Assembly (NCBI GenBank): GCA_027371665.1 | Contig: DAHXMP010000333.1 | Coordinates: 1-12,649 of the forward strand | From: Bacteroidota bacterium | GTDB lineage: Bacteria > Bacteroidota > Ignavibacteria > Kapaibacteriales > UBA2268 | Direction of reading: 5' to 3' | Length of the DNA stretch: 12,649 nucleotides | Part shown: in pieces, positions 7,665 to 12,649 of the stretch | Layout: each line of letters starts with the position of its first letter | Position numbering within the stretch: position 1 is the first letter of the stretch | Notes under the pieces: generated by a model | The model's input: only the letters and a program-made list of their open reading frames with translations | Databases searched by the model: none | What the model was told of the DNA's origin: nothing | Translations under genes and position numbers: made by a program

Positions 7665-7967
7665 TCATTTATTTTTTGAATTTAAATATTCTATTTTCTT
7701 TTCTGCTATCTTTAGTATTTTTTCCGGATTTGATTCTGAAGAAATCTCATAAGCTATTTTATCGCTCATCCAAATGTTAATTAGTTCCTCTCGCTTCAAT
7801 TTATATACTCTAGCAAATTTTTCAACTTGTTCGCGGGATGGTCGCCGCTCGCCCTTTTCAAATTTACTGATTAAAGCCTGGTCAATATCTAATCTAGCAG
7901 CTGCTCGTCTAAGAATCCAATTCCTTTTTTCTCTTTCCCTTTTTATTATTTCAGCAAAAGTTTCCAT
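7665..7967 (-). CDS. XRE-type helix-turn-helix controller of the restriction-modification module
   Basis: The ATG at 7967 gives 100 residues. A longer reading is possible only from a TTG at 8015, which falls inside the candidate operator, so I reject it. Residues about 5-62 form an XRE domain: FAEIIKREREKRNW, RRAAARLDIDQALISKFEKGERRPS with the recognition helix near 29-39, then FARVYKLKREELI. The C-terminal 30 residues are charged and helical. It stands first in the operon, 12 nt before the methyltransferase gene, the usual place of a C (controller) protein, which activates or represses restriction-modification transcription to delay endonuclease synthesis. It is a little longer than the most compact C proteins. 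The leader is short and lacks a Shine-Dalgarno sequence, as is common for C genes. Role inferred from fold and position. Confidence 0.8.
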   Translation of the reverse strand: METFAEIIKREREKRNWILRRAAARLDIDQALISKFEKGERRPSREQVEKFARVYKLKREELINIWMSDKIAYEISSESNPEKILKIAEKKIEYLNSKNK

Positions 7968-7971
7968 TATT

Positions 7972-8017
7972 AACAAATGTTGACATAAATAATAATTTTT
8001 GACAAAATTAGTCAAAA
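7972..8017 (-). promoter_or_regulatory. Candidate promoter and operator of the restriction-modification operon
   Basis: A 7-bp inverted repeat TTTTGAC (7997-8003) / GTCAAAA (8011-8017) has a 7-bp spacer. Further TTGAC half-sites lie at 7980-7984 and 7999-8003 (+ strand) with the inverted partner at 8011-8015, and AACAAATGTT (7972-7981) is a near-palindrome beside the start codon. On the minus strand TTGACT (8015-8010) serves as a -35 with TTATTT (7992-7987) 17 nt on, predicting a start near 7980, only about 13 nt before the controller ATG. The dyad overlaps the -35 box, as expected for autoregulation by the controller. Confidence 0.5.
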
Positions 8018-8120
8018 TTTTTTATAAGCCAAAAAATTTCTTAAAAGATTATTATTTAACTTTTTATCATTTCAAATCCACAGTTTATCACATCATCCTT
8101 ACTTTTTCCCAATATTTCCC

Positions 8121-8128
8121 TAATTTTG
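8121..8128 (+). promoter_or_regulatory. Bacteroidota-type -7 promoter element for serS
   Basis: TAATTTTG matches the -7 consensus TAnnTTTG fully and lies 31 nt before the serS ATG. A matching -33 TTTG is not evident about 19-20 nt upstream, where the sequence reads TTACTTTTT, so the promoter is only partly supported. Confidence 0.45.
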
Positions 8129-8159
8129 TAAAATTTATTTGTTTATATGAAAGTACTCT

Positions 8160-9416
8160 ATGCTCAGATTAATCCGTGAAAATGCCGACAAAGTCAGGCA
8201 GAACATAATAAATAAAAACGAAAAAACCGGTATTGATGAAATTTTAAGCCTCGATGAAAAGAGACGCTCCATAATCGGCGAGAGCGATAAGCTCAAAAAT
8301 CTGCGTAATACCGTCTCGGATGAAATTGCTAAACTCAAAAAGGAAAAGCAGAATGCAGATGAAAAAATATCGGCGATGAAGGAAGTATCTGGCAAAATCA
8401 AGCTTCTCGACGACGAATTAAGAGCGATCGAAGAAAAGCTCGACGAGCTTGTGCTTTTCGTTCCAAATATTGCCCACGAAAGCGTTCCTGTCGGTAAATC
8501 CGCCGAAGATAATGTCGTTGTCAGGCAATGGGGTGAACTTAAAGAACAAAAGCTGAAAATGGACCATGTCGAAATTGCAAAGAAATTCGGATTAATAGAT
8601 TTCGAGCGCGGTGCAAAGGTCAGTGGCTCCGGATTCTATTACTATACCGGCAAAGGTGCGGCACTGGAACGTGCATTAATCAATTTTATGCTCGATTTTC
8701 ACATAAACAAACACGGATATACCGAAATGTATTCTCCTTTCATCGTAAATGAATCTTCAATGAAAGGTACAGGTCAGATTCCCAAGCTTGCAGAAGATAT
8801 GTACCTCGTCGAAAAAGACGGATTATATTTAATACCCACCGCAGAAGTACCTCTGACGAATTATTATTCAAATGAAACATTAAGTAATGAACAGCTTCCG
8901 GTTAAATTCTGCGGCTTTTCACCATGTTTTCGCCGTGAAGCCGGCAGTTACGGTAAAGAAACCCGCGGCTTGCAGAGAGTCCATCAATTTAATAAAGTCG
9001 AGCTTGTCAAATACGTTGAGCCTGAAAAATCCTATAATGAACTGGAATCTCTCGTCAACGATGTCGAAGAAGTCCTGCAGACACTCGATTTACCATACCG
9101 GGTATTATTGCTTTGCACAGGCGATACGAGCTTCTCATCAGCCAAAACTTACGATTTGGAAGTCTGGTCTCCTTATGATAAAAAATGGCTCGAAGTTTCG
9201 AGTTGTTCCAATTTCGAAGACTTCCAGGCAAGAAGAGCAGGAATTAAGTATAAACCTGCACCTAATGTTAAGCCTGAATTCGTTCATACCCTCAACGGTA
9301 GCGGTCTGGCAACACCAAGATTAATGATATCTTTACTCGAAAATAATATAAATGAAAAAGGAAACATTATTATTCCTGAAACTTTGAAAACATATTGCAA
9401 TTTTGACTTATTATAA
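8160..9416 (+). CDS. serS: Seryl-tRNA synthetase
   Basis: This 418-residue class II aminoacyl-tRNA synthetase charges tRNA-Ser (and tRNA-Sec where present) with serine in the cytoplasm. The N-terminus MLRLIRENADKV and a long charged helical hairpin at about 28-100 form the coiled-coil arm that grips the long variable arm of tRNA-Ser. The catalytic part shows the TAEVPLTN loop (227-234), motif 2 FSPCFRREAGSYG (253-265) with GLQRVHQFNKVE after it, SSCSNFEDFQARR (347-359) and motif 3 LNGSGLATPRLMISLLE (378-394). Length is normal and no key residue is missing. Its ATG is divergent from the restriction-modification controller, 192 nt away, so the two have separate promoters. No clear ribosome-binding site is seen. 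Confidence 0.97.
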   Translation: MLRLIRENADKVRQNIINKNEKTGIDEILSLDEKRRSIIGESDKLKNLRNTVSDEIAKLKKEKQNADEKISAMKEVSGKIKLLDDELRAIEEKLDELVLFVPNIAHESVPVGKSAEDNVVVRQWGELKEQKLKMDHVEIAKKFGLIDFERGAKVSGSGFYYYTGKGAALERALINFMLDFHINKHGYTEMYSPFIVNESSMKGTGQIPKLAEDMYLVEKDGLYLIPTAEVPLTNYYSNETLSNEQLPVKFCGFSPCFRREAGSYGKETRGLQRVHQFNKVELVKYVEPEKSYNELESLVNDVEEVLQTLDLPYRVLLLCTGDTSFSSAKTYDLEVWSPYDKKWLEVSSCSNFEDFQARRAGIKYKPAPNVKPEFVHTLNGSGLATPRLMISLLENNINEKGNIIIPETLKTYCNFDLL

Positions 9417-9453
9417 TTATTATTTCTTTTTTAAATATATTCTACTACTCTTT

Positions 9454-9497
9454 ATACTTTATGTTGATATGTTAACAACTGTTATAAAGTATTTTTA
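9454..9497 (+). terminator. Possible serS terminator (AT-rich hairpin plus U-tract)
   Basis: Perfect 9-bp arms ATACTTTAT (9454-9462) and ATAAAGTAT (9484-9492) enclose a further GTTG/CAAC pairing (9463-9466/9476-9479). The right arm runs into TTTTT. It lies 37 nt after the serS stop. The stem has few G/C pairs, so termination would be weak; it could instead extrude as a cruciform in the AT-rich region. Confidence 0.4.
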
Positions 9498-9534
9498 AGG
9501 CATTGATATTGTAATATATTGATACTATTAAAAA

Positions 9535-9554
9535 GGTGGATATGTTGTGGATAA
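9535..9554 (-). promoter_or_regulatory. Tandem DnaA-box-like sites, 11 bp apart
   Basis: TGTGGATAA at 9546-9554 is the exact complement of the DnaA box TTATCCACA. GGTGGATAT at 9535-9543 matches 7 of 9 and sits exactly 11 bp upstream in the same orientation, about one helical turn. A third site TGTGGAAAA at 9669-9677 matches 8 of 9. DnaA binds such sites at origins and at some promoters; which applies here is not shown by sequence alone. Confidence 0.5.
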
Positions 9555-9752
9555 TTATGAATAAGTAAAGAAGCAATGTTGAAAAGTGCTTTATGGAAGA
9601 TAGTTTTTAACAAAAATAATTTTTATTCACTTTTTTTACTCATAATTTAAAATGAGTTTTTAATAAATTGTGGAAAAATATATGACAAATATTTGTTAAT
9701 TTCTAATCTTATTATTTTATAGGGTTAAAAACATTGTTTCGGGAATTATTTA

Positions 9753-10193
9753 ATGAATATTTCAATTGCATCTGACCATGCAGGCTATGAATATAAAAAA
9801 GCAATCATTGAATGGCTAAAAACAGAAGGGTATAATGTTATTGATTTCGGGACCAACAGCCAAGAAAGCTGTGATTATCCCGATTATGCCTTCCCTGCCG
9901 CAGAAGCTGTGGCAAATCATTCCGCCGGCTTCGGAATAATTATTTGCGGAACGGGAATCGGGATGTGTATTACCGCAAATAAAGTAAATGGTGTCAGGGC
10001 TGCTAACTGCATGACGCCGGAAATGGCTCGTCTCGCCCGTTTCCATAACGATGCAAATATCCTTACATTTGGGGCTCGTTTGATTAGTTTAGAGCAGGCA
10101 AAGGAACTTGTCAAAGTTTTTCTCCATACTGAATTTGAGGGCGGCAGGCACACGACAAGAGTCGAAAAAATCCATTTACTTACAGGATGCTGA
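9753..10193 (+). CDS. rpiB: Ribose-5-phosphate isomerase B
   Basis: This 146-residue RpiB/LacAB-family enzyme interconverts ribulose 5-phosphate and ribose 5-phosphate in the pentose phosphate pathway. Visible hallmarks are ASDHAG (6-11), DYPDYA (41-46), the ICGTGIGM loop (64-71) with C65 as the catalytic base, ANKVNGVRAA (75-84), and RFHNDANILTFGAR (96-109) with H98 in ring opening. EGGRH (129-133) is the phosphate-binding end. Length is usual. Its stop overlaps the start of the bacillithiol deacetylase gene, so the two are translationally coupled. The start has only a weak GGGAA upstream. LacAB-type substrates are possible but the context does not favour them. Confidence 0.93.
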   Translation: MNISIASDHAGYEYKKAIIEWLKTEGYNVIDFGTNSQESCDYPDYAFPAAEAVANHSAGFGIIICGTGIGMCITANKVNGVRAANCMTPEMARLARFHNDANILTFGARLISLEQAKELVKVFLHTEFEGGRHTTRVEKIHLLTGC

Positions 10194-10948
10194 TGGTAGG
10201 AGAAAATTTAACGAATATTGATGCAATATTTTTCGGGGCTCATCCCGATGACGTCGAGCTTAGTGCCGGCGGTGCAATTGCCAACATGACTAAAGAAGGG
10301 AAAAAAGTTGTAATTGTGGATTTCACACAAGGGGAACTTGGCACACGAGGCTCCGCGAAAATCAGGAAGATGGAATCGGAAAAAGCCGCTGAAATACTCG
10401 GGGTAAAAGAACGCATTAACCTCAGCCTTCCCGACGGCTTTCTCACTGCTAATGACAAAGCAATTGACAAAGCAATTTTTGTTATCAGAAAATATCAGCC
10501 TAAAATTGTCGTTATGCCGCCTGAAAAGGAAAGGCATCCCGACCACGAAACCGCGAACAGGATTGTCCGTTCGGCTATGTTCAAAGCCGGCTTAACCAAA
10601 ATCATCACGAAAGACAGGGGAAAACACCAGGAACCTTACAGAACCAGGAAACTCCTCTCATACATGCAACACTATAGTTTTCATACCAAACCCGACATTA
10701 TCATTGATATAAGCGATACATTCTATCTTAAGCTCGAAGCAATAAAAGCCTATTCGTCGCAGATCAACGTTCCCGGAAAATCCAATCCGGACGAGCCTCA
10801 GACTTTGCTATCCAGGCCTGAATTTCTGGAAGAGCTGGAGGCAAAGGCAATTTATTTCGGCTCGCAAATCGGCTGCCGCTTCGCAGAGCCTTTCATGTCT
10901 GTAGAGCCTGTAGGATTGAAGAGCCTGAGCTTAATAGTTGGTGAATAG
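10193..10948 (+). CDS. bshB1: N-acetylglucosaminyl-L-malate deacetylase, bacillithiol biosynthesis
   Basis: With the ATG at 10193 the protein has 251 residues. It is an LmbE-like zinc deacetylase of the BshB1 subfamily: FFGAHPDDVELSAGG at 13-27 with H17 and D20 as zinc ligands, FTQGELGTRG (44-53), NLSLPDGF (76-83), ERHPDHETA (114-122) with H118 as the third ligand, KAYSSQ (185-190) and QIGCRFAEPF (225-234). BshB1 removes acetate from GlcNAc-malate, the step before cysteine addition by BshC; bshA and bshC are not in the window. ATG at 10193 overlaps the rpiB stop as TGATG and has AGGA 5 nt upstream. An ATG at 10187 in the same frame is the alternative. The pairing with rpiB suggests shared expression, not a shared pathway. 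Confidence 0.9.
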   Translation: MVGENLTNIDAIFFGAHPDDVELSAGGAIANMTKEGKKVVIVDFTQGELGTRGSAKIRKMESEKAAEILGVKERINLSLPDGFLTANDKAIDKAIFVIRKYQPKIVVMPPEKERHPDHETANRIVRSAMFKAGLTKIITKDRGKHQEPYRTRKLLSYMQHYSFHTKPDIIIDISDTFYLKLEAIKAYSSQINVPGKSNPDEPQTLLSRPEFLEELEAKAIYFGSQIGCRFAEPFMSVEPVGLKSLSLIVGE

Positions 10949-10957
10949 CCGCAATTT

Positions 10958-11007
10958 CCCCTCTATAAGAGGGGACAAAGGGGTGTGTAAAATTAATTAC
11001 TAATGGC
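10958..11007 (+). repeat. Intergenic hairpin repeat, copy A
   Basis: A perfect 7-bp hairpin CCCCTCT/AGAGGGG with a 3-nt loop (10958-10974) is followed by ACAAAGG and a tail GGTGTGTAAAA, TTAATTACTAATGGC (10982-11007). The same tail recurs in copy B about 77 bp on. It starts 9 nt after bshB1. No U-tract follows the hairpin, so it is not a simple terminator. Confidence 0.6.
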
Positions 11008-11034
11008 TAATGATAAGACAATAAACTAAACCTT

Positions 11035-11084
11035 GCTCCCTGAGGCAGGGTCGGAGTAGGTGTAAAAAATCAATTACGAATGGC
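11035..11084 (+). repeat. Intergenic hairpin repeat, copy B
   Basis: A hairpin CCCTG/CAGGG with a 3-nt loop (11038-11050), nested in CTCC/GGAG, is followed by the tail GGTGTAAAAAA, TCAATTACGAATGGC (11059-11084). The tail matches copy A apart from a short indel and two or three substitutions, while the hairpin arms have diverged. This is the pattern of a dispersed, structurally conserved intergenic repeat. Confidence 0.6.
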
Positions 11085-11088
11085 GCGG

Positions 11089-11116
11089 TTTGATTTTTAT
11101 GAAAACAATAATTTTT
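11089..11116 (+). promoter_or_regulatory. Possible promoter of the TPR gene
   Basis: TTTG (11089-11092) and TAATTTTT (11109-11116), 7 of 8 to TAnnTTTG, precede the ATG at 11136. The 16-nt spacing is shorter than the usual 19-20 for Bacteroidota promoters, so support is weak. Confidence 0.3.
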
Positions 11117-11135
11117 AATTAATAGAAAAGACAAC

Positions 11136-12649
11136 ATGAAACAAAAAGTTATTCTTGCAGTATTAATATTATACACTATTCACTGTTCACTATTCACTTC
11201 CAAAGCCCAATCCTGGCAGTCATTGATGGATAGCACAAAATTTTACAAGGACAGTGCAAAATATGACATAGCATTGAAATGGGCAAAGCTTGCCCTGCCG
11301 CTTGCAGAAAAGGAATTTGGGAAATCTGATACAAATTATGCTTCCACTCTTGGCTCTGTTGCCGAATTGTTTTATTATACAGGCCAATTAGATTCTGCAA
11401 TATTATATCAGGAAAGCCACCTCAAATTATGCAGGGAACTCTACAAGGGCGACCATCCCGAATTGGCAAACAGTATTAACAACATGGCTGTATTTTTTAA
11501 TGGCAGGGGCAGGTATGAGGAAGCAGAGCCATTATACAAGGAAGCATTGGAGATGAACAGGCGTATATACAAGGGCGACCATCACGATTTGGCACAGAGC
11601 ATAAACAACATGGCTAATTTTCTCTATGACAGAGGCAGGTATGCTGAAGCCGAGCCCTTATACAAAGAAGCATTGGAGATGAACAGGCGTCTCTACAAGG
11701 GGGACCACTCCGGGTTGGCTAATAGTATAAACAACATGGCTTGTTTTCTCGACGACAGAGGTAGGTATGCCGATGCCGAACCATTATACAAGGAAGCCCT
11801 GGAAATGAGTCGGCGTCTCTACAAGGGGGATCACCCCGGGTTGGCTAATAGCATAAACAACATGGCTAATTTTCTCTATGACAGAGGCAGGTATGCTGAA
11901 GCCGAGCCCTTATTCAAAGAAGCATTGGAGATGAACAGGCGTCTCAACAAGGGGGATCACCCCGGGTTGGCTAATAGTATAAACAACATGGCTTGTTTTC
12001 TCGACGACAGAGGACGCTATGCCGAAGCAGAACCTTTATACAAAGAAGCGTTAGAGATGAGGCGGCGTCTATACAAGGGCGACAATCCGGATTTGGCTAT
12101 GAGCATAAACAACATGGCTGTGTTTCTTAACGACAGGGGCAGGTATGAGGAAGCAGAGCCATTATACAAGGAAGCATTGGAGATGAGGAGGCGTCTCTAC
12201 AAGGGGGACCATCCCGATTTGGCAAATGGCATAAACAACATGGCTAATTTTCTAAATGACAGAGGCAGGTATGCTGAAGCCGAGCCCTTATACAAAGAAG
12301 CATTGGAGATGAGGAGGCGTCTCAACAAGGGGGATCACCCCGGGTTGGCTAATAGTATAAACAACATGGCTTGTTTTCTCGACGACAGAGGCAGGTATGC
12401 TGAAGCAGAACCTTTATACAAAGAAGCATTAGAGATGAGGCGGCGTCTCTACAAGGGGGATCACCCCGGGTTGGCAATTAGTATAAACAACATGGCTATA
12501 TTTCTTGAAAGCAGAGGCAGGTATGCCGAAGCCGAGCCATTATACAAGGAAGCCCTGGAAATGAGGAGGAGACTTTACAAGGGGGACCACCCGGATTTGG
12601 CAGTAAGCTTAAACAATATGGCATGTTTTTATGATAACAGGGGACGCTA
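11136..12649 (+). CDS. Secreted kinesin-light-chain-type TPR repeat protein, 3' end missing
   Basis: The frame runs from ATG 11136 to the right edge without a stop (504 complete codons). A signal peptide covers residues 1-25 (core VILAVLILYTIHCSLF, cleavage near KAQ). Residues about 26-70 are a non-repeat cap. From about residue 74 onward come eleven 42-residue TPR units, the first degenerate and the last cut off. The consensus is SINNMAxFLxDRGRYAEAEP then LYKEALEMRRRLYKGDHP and xLA; this is the TPR_10/TPR_12 kinesin-light-chain type. Such solenoids bind peptides or proteins; no catalytic domain is visible, though one could follow beyond the edge. The repeat unit is exactly 126 bp throughout. 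No Shine-Dalgarno sequence is seen; the leader is A-rich. Partner and function unknown. Confidence 0.85.
   Translation, partial: MKQKVILAVLILYTIHCSLFTSKAQSWQSLMDSTKFYKDSAKYDIALKWAKLALPLAEKEFGKSDTNYASTLGSVAELFYYTGQLDSAILYQESHLKLCRELYKGDHPELANSINNMAVFFNGRGRYEEAEPLYKEALEMNRRIYKGDHHDLAQSINNMANFLYDRGRYAEAEPLYKEALEMNRRLYKGDHSGLANSINNMACFLDDRGRYADAEPLYKEALEMSRRLYKGDHPGLANSINNMANFLYDRGRYAEAEPLFKEALEMNRRLNKGDHPGLANSINNMACFLDDRGRYAEAEPLYKEALEMRRRLYKGDNPDLAMSINNMAVFLNDRGRYEEAEPLYKEALEMRRRLYKGDHPDLANGINNMANFLNDRGRYAEAEPLYKEALEMRRRLNKGDHPGLANSINNMACFLDDRGRYAEAEPLYKEALEMRRRLYKGDHPGLAISINNMAIFLESRGRYAEAEPLYKEALEMRRRLYKGDHPDLAVSLNNMACFYDNRGR
11178..11198 (+). repeat. Three 7-bp tandem repeats inside a signal peptide
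   Basis: ATTCACT, GTTCACT, ATTCACT follow one another without gaps. They encode the end of the hydrophobic core (IHCSLFT) of the TPR protein's signal peptide. Because 7 is not a multiple of 3, the three copies are read in three different frames and together make 7 codons. Confidence 0.75.
11358..12649 (+). repeat. 126-bp tandem repeat array encoding TPR units
   Basis: The ATG of the NNMA motif recurs at 11484, 11610, 11736, 11862, 11988, 12114, 12240, 12366, 12492 and 12618, always 126 bp apart, with one degenerate unit before (from 11358). Residues after this motif run V, N, C, N, C, V, N, C, I, C, showing higher-order units of two or three repeats. A 77-bp stretch at 11937-12013 is identical to 12315-12391, including synonymous sites. 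Confidence 0.9.

Larger units (their letters stand above)
9417..9752. other. AT-rich 336-bp intergenic region with DnaA-box-like sites
   Basis: No coding frame or RNA gene is recognised here. The stretch contains an AT-rich hairpin (9454-9492), a second 6-bp inverted repeat ACTCAT/ATGAGT (9638-9643/9652-9657) followed by TTTTT, two tandem DnaA-box-like sites (9535-9554), a third near-match (9669-9677), and a possible rpiB promoter (TTTG at 9692, TATTTTAT at 9713). It is longer and more AT-rich than the other gaps and may be an origin-like or DnaA-regulated region. Confidence 0.55.

Noticed and set aside
7968..8015. N-terminal extension of the controller protein to a TTG start at 8015
   Set aside because: The added 16 residues lie outside the HTH fold and their DNA overlaps the dyad and the predicted promoter. 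The ATG at 7967 begins the conserved domain.
8887..9324. 145-codon open frame within serS
   Set aside because: It is an out-of-phase shadow of a fully conserved seryl-tRNA synthetase.
10958..10974. CCCCTCT/AGAGGGG hairpin as bshB1 terminator
   Set aside because: No U-tract follows on either strand, and the hairpin belongs to a repeat unit with a second copy nearby.
11194..11400. Leftward 68-codon frame at the start of the TPR gene
   Set aside because: It is antisense to the signal peptide and first TPR unit of a continuous coding frame, with no family resemblance.
11136..12649. CRISPR array or satellite DNA in the 126-bp repeats
   Set aside because: The period is a multiple of 3, the frame is open throughout and the translation is a clear TPR solenoid.

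Overview
The window looks like chromosomal DNA from the Bacteroidota/Chlorobiota/Ignavibacteriota group, most likely an Ignavibacteria- or Kapabacteria-like bacterium. Two secreted proteins end in type IX secretion (T9SS) C-terminal sorting domains, one opening with the LEQNYPNP motif typical of Ignavibacteria. A bacillithiol-synthesis deacetylase is present. The DNA is AT-rich, and most genes lack a good Shine-Dalgarno sequence. This placement is inferred from gene content; no rRNA or tRNA is visible.

Left part (2-1989, + strand): an operon-like run of three genes. The first is an Hcp-type tube protein whose 5' end lies outside the window. The second is an exported protein with a phage tail-collar domain, and the third is a small T9SS-sorted protein. 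A bidirectional hairpin terminator (2004-2035) separates them from leftward genes: a secreted GH5-like glycoside hydrolase with a T9SS tail (2060-3424) and an exported Trp/Tyr-rich DUF6600-like protein (3556-4443).

Middle part (4549-9416): a compact leftward restriction-modification island lies between a YgiD-type extradiol dioxygenase and seryl-tRNA synthetase. Its order is HTH controller, SPPY-type DNA methyltransferase, then an AvaI/BsoBI-family endonuclease. The methyltransferase stop abuts the endonuclease start. The controller has a dyad and a cluster of TTGAC half-sites just upstream, suggesting autoregulation. The module is probably horizontally acquired.

Right part (9417-12649): an AT-rich 336-bp gap after serS holds a perfect DnaA box, an in-phase imperfect copy 11 bp away, a third near-match and two hairpins. 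It is followed by rpiB (ribose-5-phosphate isomerase B), overlapping bshB1 (bacillithiol step 2). Next come two diverged copies of an intergenic hairpin repeat. The last gene is a secreted kinesin-light-chain-type TPR protein built of exact 126-bp units with visible higher-order duplication; it runs off the end. Its signal peptide core is written by a 7-bp tandem repeat.

No wholly new system is proven. The best candidates for something undescribed are the Hcp/secreted-collar/T9SS cassette, the DnaA-box-bearing gap, the paired intergenic repeats and the repeat-encoded signal peptide.
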